Part shown: positions 1-7,420 of the stretch, in pieces | Numbering within the stretch: position 1 is the stretch's first letter | How the letters are laid out: each line of letters begins with the position of its first letter | Assembly (NCBI RefSeq): GCF_001654845.1 | Contig: NZ_LXES01000035.1 | Location: forward strand, 1 to 47,155 | DNA from: Enterobacter soli ATCC BAA-2102 | GTDB lineage: Bacteria; Pseudomonadota; Gammaproteobacteria; Enterobacterales; Enterobacteriaceae | DNA length: 47,155 bases | Reading direction: 5' to 3' | The notes under the pieces: model-generated | The model's database searches: none | Told to the model about the DNA's origin: nothing | Seen by the model: only the letters and a program-made list of their open reading frames with translations | Translations under genes and position numbers: made by a program

Positions 1-30
1 TGGGGAGCCCTCGAAGAGGGAGCTTAAGCA

Positions 31-573
31 TTACGCGAGTTTCGGATACCCATCCGCAATATCATCACCGGTAAACTGCGCCACCCAGCCTTCCGGGTTA
101 TCGAAAATACGGATCGCCGTAAAGTTCGGCTCTGAACCCATATCAAACCAGTGCGGCGTGCCGGCCGGCACAGAAATCAGATCGTTTTTCTCGCACAACA
201 CCTGATACACCTCGTTGCCAATGTGCAGGCAAAACAGCCCGGCACCTTCAACAAAGAATCGCACTTCGTCTTCACCGTGGGTGTGCTCGTTCAGGAACTT
301 CGCGCGTAGCGCTTCTTTTTGCGGGTTATCGGCGCGCAGGCTTATCACATCCCAACTCTGATAACCTTTCTCGGCCACCAGTTTGTCGATCGCGTGCTGA
401 TAGGCGTTGATCACCGTTTCCGGCGCAGGATCGCGGCCTAAATCACGATCGGCGACCCAGCGTTCAAAGCGGACGCCTTTCGCGTTGAGCTGTTGAGCGA
501 TCTCGTCGGCATCGGTGCTGTGCCAAAGGTATTCGCTCGCGTCTTTATCAGAATAAATGGTTAATGCGCTCAT
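31..573 (-). CDS. mtnD: Acireductone dioxygenase MtnD
   Basis: The enzyme cleaves the acireductone intermediate of methionine salvage with O2, giving the 2-keto acid precursor of methionine plus formate (Fe form) or an off-pathway product with CO (Ni form); cytosolic. The 180-residue cupin is full length. The metal ligands of the Klebsiella enzyme are recognisable as H97, H99, E103 and H141, in the segments EHTHGEDE and PAGTPHWF. The ATG at 573 overlaps the mtnC stop codon (ATGA), so the two are translationally coupled as the last genes of an mtnB-mtnC-mtnD operon. The 30 bases downstream of the stop hold no clear terminator. K-12 has no equivalent; Klebsiella and Enterobacter do (from memory). 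Confidence 0.96.
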   Translation of the reverse strand: MSALTIYSDKDASEYLWHSTDADEIAQQLNAKGVRFERWVADRDLGRDPAPETVINAYQHAIDKLVAEKGYQSWDVISLRADNPQKEALRAKFLNEHTHGEDEVRFFVEGAGLFCLHIGNEVYQVLCEKNDLISVPAGTPHWFDMGSEPNFTAIRIFDNPEGWVAQFTGDDIADGYPKLA

Positions 574-1259
574 GAAGGGATCTGCTCCGGGTTAATCTCA
601 TCAAACTGGTGAACCTGATGGTGGTGGCTTGCGCCATCATCATCGCCACGAATAAGTTGCAGGGTACGGAAACCTGCCTGTTCAGCGGCGTCCAGCTCCT
701 GATGAATATCCGACAGGAACAGGATCTGCGACGGGGCAATGCCCGTTTGCGCCGCAATATTCTGATATGACTGCACTTCTCGCTTGGCGCCAATGTGGGT
801 ATCAAAATAGCCGCTGAACAGATGAGTAATATCACCTTCGTCGCTGTAGCCAAATAACAGTTTCTGCGCTGCTACTGAGCCTGAGGAATAAACATACAGA
901 TCAATGCCTTGCGCTTTCCATTTTTCCAGCGCAGGCAGCACATCCGGGTAGAGATGGCCGGTAAAGTCGCCATTCACGTAGCCGTCATGCCAGATGATGC
1001 CCTGAAGGGCTTTCAGCGCCGTCGATTTACGGTCTTCATCCATAAACGCAAACAATGCTTCGGTCAGTTCGCTGGCGCTGGCGTGCGGATTGCTGATTTC
1101 ATCACGCAGGTTGTCCAGAATGGATTTGACCGGCTCGGCGTACTGCTGAGCGGTCACAAAGGCCGCCAGACGCTCACGCGCATAGGGGAACAAAACATTA
1201 TGGACAAAACGGATATCGCTGGTCGTCCCTTCAATATCCGTCACAATCGCGCGAATCAT
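570..1259 (-). CDS. mtnC: Enolase-phosphatase MtnC
   Basis: Bifunctional HAD-family enzyme of methionine salvage: it enolises 2,3-diketo-5-methylthiopentyl-1-phosphate and then removes the phosphate to give the acireductone used by MtnD. The protein begins [16 protein letters not shown], in which the HAD motif I (D8/E10, GTT) is visible; [16 protein letters not shown] near residue 190 is the C-terminal HAD acidic motif. The reading frame stays open 11 codons upstream, but the ATG at 1259 fits the family N-terminus, gives 229 residues, and overlaps the mtnB stop as ATGA. Both ends of the gene overlap neighbours by four bases, typical of a tightly coupled operon. Confidence 0.95.
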   Translation of the reverse strand: MIRAIVTDIEGTTSDIRFVHNVLFPYARERLAAFVTAQQYAEPVKSILDNLRDEISNPHASASELTEALFAFMDEDRKSTALKALQGIIWHDGYVNGDFTGHLYPDVLPALEKWKAQGIDLYVYSSGSVAAQKLLFGYSDEGDITHLFSGYFDTHIGAKREVQSYQNIAAQTGIAPSQILFLSDIHQELDAAEQAGFRTLQLIRGDDDGASHHHQVHQFDEINPEQIPS

Positions 1260-1870
1260 ACTCTCTCCAGTTGTCGTAAACGCATTTCGCATTCAAATAA
1301 GAATTCAAGGCCTTCCAGGTGACGGCGGGCTTCTGCCACGTCACGTCCCCAGCAGGTTAAGCCATGACCGCGAAGAAGAAAACCATAATTAAGAGTACGT
1401 TCTTGTGCGTAATGGGCGATTCGCGAGGCGAGGGCGTCAATATCCTGGTCATTATCGAATACCGGGATGACAACGGTATCCAGATGCGTGGTCTGGCCGC
1501 TGAGAGATTTTTGCATTTCAAAACCGCTGATGTGCAGCTCGGGCGCTTTCACCAGACGCGACAAGACTGTGGCGTTTACGGTATGGACATGCAGCACGGC
1601 GTTAGCTTGCGGGAACAGGCGATAGATTAATGTATGTAGCCCGGTTTCTGCCGAAGGTTTACGCCCCGATGGCGCACGGTTAGTGGCGATCTCCACTTGC
1701 AGGAAATCATCTGTGGTAAGACTGCCTTTGTCTTTGCCTGATTCACTCAGCCAGCAAAGTTCATGATCCTGGCGAACGGACATGTTGCCGCCGGTTGCCG
1801 GAGCCCAGCCTTTTGCGCCAATCCAGCGGCAGGCGTCAACAAGGTGTGTGAGTTGCAGGTTGTCTGTCAT
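1256..1870 (-). CDS. mtnB: Methylthioribulose-1-phosphate dehydratase MtnB
   Basis: Zinc-dependent class II aldolase-fold enzyme that dehydrates 5-methylthioribulose-1-phosphate in methionine salvage. The 204-residue protein shows the Zn ligands as HVH (H94, H96) and H169 in LLRGHGL, with an acidic residue at E75 in the expected catalytic segment; TGGNMS near residue 27 is a typical phosphate-contact loop of the fold. It is the first gene of the mtnBCD transcript. A minus-strand TATAAT (1906-1901) and a MetJ-type operator lie just upstream, so repression by MetJ with S-adenosylmethionine is likely. The kinase and isomerase that feed it (mtnK, mtnA) are not in this window. Confidence 0.95.
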   Translation of the reverse strand: MTDNLQLTHLVDACRWIGAKGWAPATGGNMSVRQDHELCWLSESGKDKGSLTTDDFLQVEIATNRAPSGRKPSAETGLHTLIYRLFPQANAVLHVHTVNATVLSRLVKAPELHISGFEMQKSLSGQTTHLDTVVIPVFDNDQDIDALASRIAHYAQERTLNYGFLLRGHGLTCWGRDVAEARRHLEGLEFLFECEMRLRQLERV

Positions 1871-1900
1871 GTTCCTTTTACCCTCTGTCTGCCAGGAATA

Positions 1901-1928
1901 ATTATATGATATAGACGTCTAAGCGTCT
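1901..1928. promoter_or_regulatory. MetJ operator and mtnB promoter -10
   Basis: Two adjacent 8-bp met boxes, AGACGTCT (1913-1920, a perfect match to the MetJ consensus) and AAGCGTCT (1921-1928, 6 of 8), lie between divergent mtnB and mtnE. A perfect minus-strand TATAAT (1906-1901) precedes mtnB, so bound MetJ would cover the mtnBCD core promoter and sit beside the mtnE -35. Confidence 0.8.
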
Positions 1929-1931
1929 TGA

Positions 1932-1959
1932 TTGCCAAAGACTAACATCGTGTTATAGT
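1932..1959 (+). promoter_or_regulatory. mtnE sigma70 promoter
   Basis: TTGCCA (1932-1937), a 16-base spacer and TATAGT (1954-1959) with an upstream TGT extended -10 form a good promoter about 30 bases ahead of the mtnE ATG. It starts four bases after the met boxes, so MetJ would be expected to co-repress it. Confidence 0.65.
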
Positions 1960-1995
1960 GGCAGCAACATAAGTATTACAAGCAGGCACGACACA

Positions 1996-3156
1996 ATGAG
2001 CAATAACGTATTGATTCCGCAGAGTAAACTCCCCAACCTTGGCACGACAATCTTTACCCAGATGAGCGCACTGGCACAGCAGCACAATGCCATTAACCTG
2101 TCGCAGGGGTTCCCTGATTTTGATGGCCCGGCGTATTTACAGGAGCGCCTGGCGTATCACGTTGCACAGGGCGCGAACCAGTATGCCCCGATGACGGGCG
2201 CACCGGCATTACGCGAAGCCATTGCGGATAAGACTGCGGAGTTGTACGGCCACAAGCCTGACGCTGGCAGCGAAATCACGGTAACGGCGGGGGCGACAGA
2301 GGCGCTGTATGCCGCTATAACGGCACTGGTGCGTACGGGTGATGAGGTTATCTGTTTTGACCCAAGCTATGACAGCTACGCCCCGGCGGTTGAGCTGTCT
2401 GGCGGCGTGGTAAAACGTGTGGCGCTCCAGCCTCCGCATTTCCGCCCGGACTGGCAGGCTTTTGCCGGATTGCTGAGTGAGAAAACCCGTCTGGTGATCC
2501 TCAATACCCCGCACAACCCGTCAGCAACAGTCTGGCAAAAAGCCGACTTTGCGGCGCTGTGGCAGGCGATTGCTGAACGTGAAATCTACGTGCTGAGTGA
2601 TGAAGTTTACGAACACATCTGTTTTGCCAAAGAAGGCCACGCCAGCGTCCTTGCGCATCCTGAGCTGCGCCAGCGCGCCATTGCGGTGTCCTCGTTTGGT
2701 AAAACTTACCACATGACCGGCTGGAAAGTGGGTTACTGCGTGGCCCCTGCGGTGATAAGCGCAGAGCTACGTAAGGTGCATCAGTATCTGACATTTGCCG
2801 TAAACACCCCGGCACAGCTGGCGCTGGCGGATATGTTAAGAGCGGAGCCAGAGCACTACCGTGAGCTGCCGGAATTCTACCGGGCGCGCCGAGACCTGTT
2901 TGTGGATGCCCTGAGTGCCAGCCGTCTGGAGATTTTACCGAGCGAAGGGACTTACTTCTTACTGGCAGATTACAGCGCAATATCTGACCTGGATGACGTG
3001 AGTTTTTGCCAGTGGCTGACTAAAGAAGCCGGCGTGGCGGCTATTCCGTTGTCGGTATTTTGCGCCGATCCCTTCCCGCATAAACTGATTCGTCTCTGTT
3101 TTGCGAAACAGGAATCGACGCTGCTGGCGGCGGCAGAGCGTCTGAATACGCTCTGA
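1996..3156 (+). CDS. mtnE: Methionine aminotransferase MtnE (YbdL)
   Basis: PLP-dependent fold-type I aminotransferase that transaminates 4-methylthio-2-oxobutanoate to methionine, the final salvage step. The 386-residue protein has NLSQGFPDF near residue 34 (substrate/cofactor loop), NTPHNPSATVW (170-180), SDEVYEH (201-207) and the PLP lysine K236 in SSFGKTYHMTGWK; RLCF near the C-terminus carries the carboxylate-binding arginine. It is divergent from mtnBCD and shares the MetJ region. Its stop codon abuts the ybdM stop directly, with no base between them (convergent). The E. coli ortholog YbdL prefers methionine, histidine and phenylalanine (family knowledge). Confidence 0.95.
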   Translation: MSNNVLIPQSKLPNLGTTIFTQMSALAQQHNAINLSQGFPDFDGPAYLQERLAYHVAQGANQYAPMTGAPALREAIADKTAELYGHKPDAGSEITVTAGATEALYAAITALVRTGDEVICFDPSYDSYAPAVELSGGVVKRVALQPPHFRPDWQAFAGLLSEKTRLVILNTPHNPSATVWQKADFAALWQAIAEREIYVLSDEVYEHICFAKEGHASVLAHPELRQRAIAVSSFGKTYHMTGWKVGYCVAPAVISAELRKVHQYLTFAVNTPAQLALADMLRAEPEHYRELPEFYRARRDLFVDALSASRLEILPSEGTYFLLADYSAISDLDDVSFCQWLTKEAGVAAIPLSVFCADPFPHKLIRLCFAKQESTLLAAAERLNTL

Positions 3157-3783
3157 TTATTTCACCGTCCACGCTTCTGAGTAGCGACGGTCTGCAAACA
3201 GTTCCAGCAGGCCGTTGATTTGTTTCAGACGTAACACCTCGTCGCTATCCATTCCCAGTTCCTTGCCAATTTTTGTATCGTTCCAGCCCAGCAACGCCAG
3301 TTCGCTTACCAGTTCCGACATTGCATTAATCTGATGGCGCCCACGCGCACGGTTATGGCGAATGGTGGCCGCCATCCGGTCAAATTTTTGCTGACGTGTT
3401 TTACGCAGGCAAGTGACGGGTAGATAGCCTTTTAACTGACGCTTCATGGCGGCCCTGTTTTTACCGATCTCATGTCGATGAAAACCGTCCACAATCTCGT
3501 AATCCTGCGGGGCATTTTCCGTCACCACGATAGGCTGAGTGAAACCGTCGAGCTCCAGCGACGTGCTGAGCAGGCGCATTTCCGGTGGTGCAACGTTGTT
3601 AGGGTTGTAATCATTCACGGTAATGTTTTCTTGCTTGACCCACAGCACGCAGTCGATGGGCTGCTCGCGAAAGGGGCTATTGTTGTGAATGGCCTGACGA
3701 AAGGCATTGATGGCATCGATACGCTCCTCTTCCGGGAGCGATTGCAGGTAGCTTTCCATTTCTTTGATCAATCGTTGTTGCAT
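3157..3783 (-). CDS. ybdM: YbdM, ParB/sulfiredoxin-fold protein
   Basis: Function not established. The protein (208 residues from the ATG at 3783) has a ParB/sulfiredoxin-like core in residues ~40-120: a DYNPNN segment, then LDGFTQPIVV, then DGFHRHEIG, which sits where ParB-type proteins carry their G-E-R-R nucleotide-binding motif. A basic helix-rich C-terminal half (NAMSELVSELALLGWNDTKI) resembles a helix-turn-helix. The ATG at 3783 is preferred over the one at 3795 because GGGGGA lies four bases upstream. It overlaps the end of ybdN by 16 bases, so the two are translated together. Homologous pairs (IbrB/IbrA) activate eib surface-protein genes in some E. coli strains (family knowledge). 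Confidence 0.88.
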   Translation of the reverse strand: MQQRLIKEMESYLQSLPEEERIDAINAFRQAIHNNSPFREQPIDCVLWVKQENITVNDYNPNNVAPPEMRLLSTSLELDGFTQPIVVTENAPQDYEIVDGFHRHEIGKNRAAMKRQLKGYLPVTCLRKTRQQKFDRMAATIRHNRARGRHQINAMSELVSELALLGWNDTKIGKELGMDSDEVLRLKQINGLLELFADRRYSEAWTVK

Positions 3784-4991
3784 AAGATCCCCCATTTCTG
3801 GCGTTTCGATTTTATCCGTTCGCTATAGCGCTGATAATGCTTGGGTTTGTTCGGGCTGAACGATAGCGCCCGGCACCAGTAGTCGTTATTCAGAAGCACT
3901 TTGCAGACACGTCGCCAGGAGGGGATATCTTTTGCGCCGATGTCGCCTTCCTGGGTGTCGGGGATATCCTCCATCCCTCTCTTTTGATACCAGTGCAGAT
4001 AAATAGCTATTTTGTTGCGGTAATGCTCAGCCGTTTTTTGCGGCATACTGTCGAGCAACAATATGGCGTACTCTCGCCAGCAGAGGTGGTCAGGCTTGAG
4101 GATTTTGCGGTGGCCATAAAAGTGGTTATCCTGTCCGGCGTAGATGCCACCGCTACGTACACCGCTGACCCGTTCGCACATGGCTGCCCAGCGTTCCGGC
4201 TCGACAACATGGTAGAGCCACAGTCCCTGTCGCTGTTCAGGACCAAAAGGTTCACAAATGCGCATATAACGTGGCGGGACACCCGCCTGAAACATCAGAT
4301 TGTAGAGCGGGTTGTAACAGTTGCCTGTCTTTGCAAACCACGTCCAGATATCCGCCGTTTTCCAGTCATAGAGCGGGTAGATATACCAGGCATGTCCACC
4401 TGGCGCGGTCGTAGTCCAGGGTTTATCGTCGGCAAAACGCTTTTTGCGCGCGTTCGCGATAGTCAGAAAACGGTTGAAGGACTCATCGGCGCGAATGCCG
4501 ACTAAAACCGCCGCGGGCCGATTCTGGGCAAACCAGTCGGAAAACGCACGAACAAAGGCTTCAAATGTCATCCCTGGCTGATAAAAGTCAAAGTAACTAG
4601 GGTCGGTAATGGCCTCTTCAGGTGGTTGGCGTACCCAGTTTATACCAGGCTCCCAGCACTGCCATTCAGGTTGAAACTGAGACAGGGCATTTTGCGTGGT
4701 AAGCGGTAGTGCAACCCACCAGCATTTCTCAATAACATCGGCGTATTGCTGTTTCATGTTATTCACATGCTGAATGGTGCATGTGAACTGTGCCTCCCAG
4801 TCAATAAATAACAGATGAATTTTCTTGCCCTTTTTTCGGGCCTGCTGGGCCGTTAAATGGAGCATGATGGTGGAGTCCTTCCCGCCGGAAAATGAAACGC
4901 AGACTCTGGGTAAATTATCAATAACCCAGTTAATACGGTCCAGAGCGGCTTCAAGGACGTTTTTATCAAGTGGATATTTATACATTGACAT
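3768..4991 (-). CDS. ybdN: YbdN, PAPS-reductase-like PP-loop protein
   Basis: Substrate unknown. The N-terminus carries a PP-loop ATP-pyrophosphatase motif, SFSGGKDST (residues 34-41), characteristic of the PAPS reductase/ATP sulfurylase superfamily, followed by an LLFIDWEAQF strand as in that family. The C-terminal half (DUF3440-like) is rich in Trp and Tyr. The ATG at 4991 is chosen because AGGAGG lies nine bases upstream; a TTG two codons earlier is in frame but badly spaced. Length is 407 residues, about that of E. coli YbdN. It is transcribed with ybdM, which overlaps its 3' end. DndC, which acts in DNA phosphorothioation, is a distant relative of this domain; no link to that pathway is shown here. 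Confidence 0.9.
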   Translation of the reverse strand: MSMYKYPLDKNVLEAALDRINWVIDNLPRVCVSFSGGKDSTIMLHLTAQQARKKGKKIHLLFIDWEAQFTCTIQHVNNMKQQYADVIEKCWWVALPLTTQNALSQFQPEWQCWEPGINWVRQPPEEAITDPSYFDFYQPGMTFEAFVRAFSDWFAQNRPAAVLVGIRADESFNRFLTIANARKKRFADDKPWTTTAPGGHAWYIYPLYDWKTADIWTWFAKTGNCYNPLYNLMFQAGVPPRYMRICEPFGPEQRQGLWLYHVVEPERWAAMCERVSGVRSGGIYAGQDNHFYGHRKILKPDHLCWREYAILLLDSMPQKTAEHYRNKIAIYLHWYQKRGMEDIPDTQEGDIGAKDIPSWRRVCKVLLNNDYWCRALSFSPNKPKHYQRYSERIKSKRQKWGILCNND

Positions 4992-5136
4992 AAGCAAACT
5001 CCTCCTGGAAATAAAAACCGGATAGGGCGTGTCAATACAGGAAGAGAGTAATAGTAGTGAAAAATTAAGTCAGGTAAATGAAAAAAAGAATTGTTTTTAT
5101 AATCTATAAATGGCGGTTATATTTTGCCGGAAATGT

Positions 5137-5161
5137 AATAGCTGTGACAATCACAGCTATT
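5137..5161 (-). terminator. Hairpin after ybdO
   Basis: A perfect 11-bp stem (AATAGCTGTGA / TCACAGCTATT) with a 3-base loop begins six bases past the ybdO stop. The tract after it on the minus strand is only weakly T-rich, so it is either an imperfect intrinsic terminator or an RNA-stabilising 3' hairpin. Confidence 0.5.
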
Positions 5162-5166
5162 TGCAG

Positions 5167-6066
5167 TTATTTCTTAGTGATTTTCTCAATGAACGCGGAG
5201 AATACCGAGCTGTTTAGTGCTGAACGGTTATAAATCATGAACACTTCTGTGGTGGGAAGTGTGTAGGGCCCATCTATTTTTTTGATCATTAATACGTCTT
5301 TGTATTTTTCATACAGAGACTCAGGTACATATCCGATTAAATGTGAAGCGCTGATCATAGTGAGAATCGTTAAAAGGGAGTCACAGCGAAAGCCGATGGT
5401 TTTGTTAGCATGTAGTTGCTCCGCTTGGGACTGATACGTCTTGATACCAGGTTCGTTACTCAGGAAAAACGTGAATTTTTCATCCTGGAGCTCCTCCACC
5501 GTGGCGGTATCTTTGATGCGCGGATGATCCTGACTGCACACAAGAATGACTTTGTATTGTGCGTAGGGAACACAGACCATTGAGCGGTTGTTTACAGGTG
5601 CCATTGAGAAAATTAAGTCTGCTTTACGGTAAGCTAGCAGGTCTTCCGCTGAATCCGCTGAAAGCAGCATATCATGAAGCTCAACTTCATAATTATGCTC
5701 TCTCATCAATATTTTCATTGGATATAGAAAGTGATTTGAAGTCAGAACCTGTGGGCAATAGATGATAAAATTCTTTTTCAACTCTGAGCCGTGCATAATG
5801 TTAATGGTTTGCTCAAGCTGGTTGAGGTTTTGCTCAAGGTGATGATGCAGATTGGTTCCGACAGTGGTCGGTGTGATCCCTTTACCGGAACGAATAAACA
5901 GATGGTCGTTGAGCTGTGTGCGCAGTCGCTGGAGCGACTGGCTGACTGCCGAAGGTGTGATAAAGAGTGTTTCAGCCGCCTTGCTGATACTCAGGTGCTG
6001 GTAGATACACTCAAAAATCACCAACAGGTTAAGGTCGAATTTTTTAAGGTCATAAAGATTTGCCAT
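5167..6066 (-). CDS. ybdO: LysR-family regulator YbdO
   Basis: LysR-type transcription factor of 299 residues. The winged HTH occupies residues ~10-70 (FDLNLLVIFECIYQHLSIS, then AAETLFITPSAVSQSLQRL), followed by the linker helix and a two-lobed effector domain. The N-terminal 70 residues match E. coli YbdO almost exactly as I remember it, while the effector domain has diverged more. K-12 YbdO has also been called CitR. Here no citrate genes are in the window, so its target is uncertain. It faces away from a 636-base gap in which an inverted repeat TTAACCA/TGGTTAA (6125-6151) could be its own operator. The surrounding DNA is AT-rich, as is common for H-NS-silenced regulators. Confidence 0.88.
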   Translation of the reverse strand: MANLYDLKKFDLNLLVIFECIYQHLSISKAAETLFITPSAVSQSLQRLRTQLNDHLFIRSGKGITPTTVGTNLHHHLEQNLNQLEQTINIMHGSELKKNFIIYCPQVLTSNHFLYPMKILMREHNYEVELHDMLLSADSAEDLLAYRKADLIFSMAPVNNRSMVCVPYAQYKVILVCSQDHPRIKDTATVEELQDEKFTFFLSNEPGIKTYQSQAEQLHANKTIGFRCDSLLTILTMISASHLIGYVPESLYEKYKDVLMIKKIDGPYTLPTTEVFMIYNRSALNSSVFSAFIEKITKK

Positions 6067-6355
6067 GTTTCATCCTGAGTGAGTTGTATTGCGTTATCAC
6101 ATCACTGATAACTATAGAACGAAGTTAACCATTTATCATCCGTGTGGTTAATTCGCTTAATCCAAATTGAACTAAGACTAAATATATCACGAAGACAGAT
6201 TAATGAAATAGAACTTCAATCTTGATTAAGATGTTTTTATCTTTAAAAGTAAAAAATAAAATGAATAAAAATGGTTTCATTTATATGTTGATACTTAAAT
6301 ATCACTCGTTTTTATTTTTCCAGATCATAAGTTTCACCCTTTAAGAGACGAACTG
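6067..6355. other. AT-rich gap upstream of ybdO
   Basis: No open reading frame worth calling. The segment is strongly AT-rich. It holds an inverted repeat TTAACCA (6125-6131) / TGGTTAA (6145-6151) within about 85 bases of the ybdO start. In E. coli, dsbG lies in this interval; no recognisable dsbG remnant is seen. Confidence 0.6.
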
Positions 6356-6392
6356 TTCGATAAAACCTATCACAGCCATAGACCAGAATGCC
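6356..6392 (+). promoter_or_regulatory. OxyR-type binding site
   Basis: The OxyR consensus is a pair of ATAGnTnnnAnCTAT half-sites seven bases apart. Here the core CTAT (6367-6370), seven bases, ATAG (6378-6381) is exact. The left half-site also matches the spaced G, T and A positions; the right half decays at its far end. It ends 11 bases before the -35 of the next promoter, the usual OxyR activating position. Confidence 0.65.
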
Positions 6393-6403
6393 TCTGCGAT
6401 GCA

Positions 6404-6432
6404 TTGCCCAAAGCGTGAACGGGTGTTGTAAT
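6404..6432 (+). promoter_or_regulatory. OxyR-linked distal promoter upstream of ahpC
   Basis: TTGCCC (6404-6409), a 17-base spacer and TGTAAT (6427-6432) give a predicted start near 6439. The OxyR-type site lies immediately upstream. The start is about 264 bases ahead of the ahpC ATG, with a strong terminator in between. Confidence 0.6.
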
Positions 6433-6438
6433 CAGGAC

Positions 6439-6555
6439 GCTGTTACGACCTTGATGTAAAGGTATGTAGAGCGCAACGCAACGCCAGTGTTTCTGGCACT
6501 GAAAGTTCCTGTGGGAAGTTCAGGTATCAGGGCCGCCCACCAGGGCGGCCTTTTT
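6439..6555 (+). ncRNA. Candidate small RNA or attenuated ahpC leader
   Basis: About 117 nt run from the predicted start to a strong intrinsic terminator. After a ~44-nt stretch with no strong local fold come three consecutive hairpins: GCCAG/CTGGC (6483-6497), a bulged stem CTGAA..TTCC with loop TGTG closing onto GGAA..TTCAG (6499-6523), and the terminator GGCCGCCC/GGGCGGCC with loop ACCA followed by five T (6531-6555). There is no coding sequence beyond two start-stop pairs (ATGTAA, ATGTAG). The architecture is that of an Hfq-type small RNA. It could equally be a 5' leader whose terminator limits read-through into ahpC. I do not recognise it as a named RNA. Confidence 0.45.
6531..6555 (+). 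terminator. Intrinsic terminator 148 bases before ahpC
   Basis: A perfect 8-bp GC-only stem, GGCCGCCC (6531-6538) and GGGCGGCC (6543-6550), with loop ACCA is followed by TTTTT. It lies inside the ahpC upstream region rather than after any coding gene. Confidence 0.85.
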
Positions 6556-6702
6556 ACTTTGGGGCTTTTAATCATTCAGTTCACAAGGTTGGTTCGTTCG
6601 GGTTGTTAGGTATGGCTGATTGATTTGATAAAGCAAACGCATTAGCCCACTTAACGAAAGTTGGTTACCTTACATCTCAACGAAAACACGGAGGAAATAC
6701 AG

Positions 6703-7266
6703 ATGTCCTTAATTAACACCAAGATTAAACCTTTTAAAAACCAGGCGTTCAAAAACGGTGAGTTCGTAGAAGTCACCGAGAAAGATACCGAAGGCCGCTG
6801 GAGCGTCTTCTTCTTCTATCCGGCTGACTTCACCTTCGTATGCCCGACTGAACTGGGTGACGTTGCAGATCACTACGACGAATTGCAGAAACTGGGCGTG
6901 GACGTTTACTCCGTATCAACTGATACCCATTTCACCCACAAAGCATGGCACGGCAGCTCTGAAACCATCGCGAAAATCAAATACGCGATGATCGGCGACC
7001 CGACTGGCGCCCTGACCCGTAACTTCGACAACATGCGTGAAGATGAAGGTCTGGCAGATCGTGCCACCTTCGTTGTTGACCCGCAGGGTATTATCCAGGC
7101 AATCGAAGTTACCGCTGAAGGTATCGGCCGTGATGCATCTGACCTGCTGCGTAAAGTGAAAGCGGCTCAGTACGTTGCTTCTCACCCAGGCGAAGTTTGC
7201 CCGGCAAAATGGAAAGAAGGCGAAGCAACGCTGGCTCCATCTTTAGATCTGGTTGGTAAGATTTAA
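6703..7266 (+). CDS. ahpC: Alkyl hydroperoxide reductase peroxiredoxin AhpC
   Basis: Typical 2-Cys peroxiredoxin that reduces H2O2, organic peroxides and peroxynitrite; it works as a decamer in the cytosol and is recycled by AhpF. Peroxidatic C47 is in FTFVCPTE and resolving C166 is in GEVCPAKW; the 187-residue length is exact for the enterobacterial protein. The ATG at 6703 follows GGAGGA at good spacing; the 14 upstream in-frame codons are leader. A nearer promoter, TTGTTA (6603-6608) / GATAAA (6627-6632) with an 18-base spacer, could supply basal expression, while the OxyR-linked promoter lies further up behind a terminator. ahpF follows after 154 bases. Confidence 0.98.
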   Translation: MSLINTKIKPFKNQAFKNGEFVEVTEKDTEGRWSVFFFYPADFTFVCPTELGDVADHYDELQKLGVDVYSVSTDTHFTHKAWHGSSETIAKIKYAMIGDPTGALTRNFDNMREDEGLADRATFVVDPQGIIQAIEVTAEGIGRDASDLLRKVKAAQYVASHPGEVCPAKWKEGEATLAPSLDLVGKI

Positions 7267-7278
7267 GCCGCATAATTT

Positions 7279-7310
7279 GTAGGCCGGGTAAACGAAGTGC
7301 CACCCGGCAA
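7279..7310. repeat. REP-like element in the ahpC-ahpF gap
   Basis: The GTAGGCCGGGTAA ... GCCACCCGGCAA arrangement is that of an enterobacterial repetitive extragenic palindrome. It starts 13 bases after the ahpC stop and could protect the ahpC end of the dicistronic mRNA from 3' exonucleases. Confidence 0.75.
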
Positions 7311-7313
7311 TCC

Positions 7314-7334
7314 ATGGGCGCAACCTGCGCCCAT
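7314..7334 (+). repeat. 9-bp perfect hairpin between ahpC and ahpF
   Basis: ATGGGCGCA (7314-7322), a 3-base loop and TGCGCCCAT (7326-7334). There is no T-tract, so it is not a standard terminator; it more likely blocks exonucleases or pauses polymerase. Confidence 0.6.
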
Positions 7335-7347
7335 TTCATTCCAGCAC

Positions 7348-7397
7348 CATGATGCAAGTTGCATTCAGGCCGCCTGTATAAGGCAGCTTGCATGATG
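7348..7397 (+). repeat. Long stem-loop just before ahpF
   Basis: CATGATGCAAG (7348-7358) pairs with CTTGCATGATG (7387-7397) at 10 of 11 positions, enclosing a 28-base loop. Its 3' arm ends 23 bases before the ahpF ATG, just ahead of the GAGAGGGAAG ribosome-binding region, so it could tune AhpF output relative to AhpC. Confidence 0.55.
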
Positions 7398-7420
7398 ACG
7401 TTTTAAGAGAGGGAAGAACA

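Noticed and set aside
1..30. CCCTC-GAA-GAGGG hairpin (8-20) as a terminator for mtnBCD
   Set aside because: The stem is only five base pairs and no T-tract can be seen on the minus strand before the window edge.
548..853. Open frame of about 100 codons on the minus strand inside mtnC
   Set aside because: It overlaps a well-supported enzyme in another frame, is rich in Arg/Cys/Ser as shadow frames are, and has no ribosome-binding site.
2501..2980. Long antisense frame (159 codons) within mtnE
   Set aside because: Shadow of the GC-rich coding strand; low-complexity Pro/Gly/Arg composition and no family resemblance.
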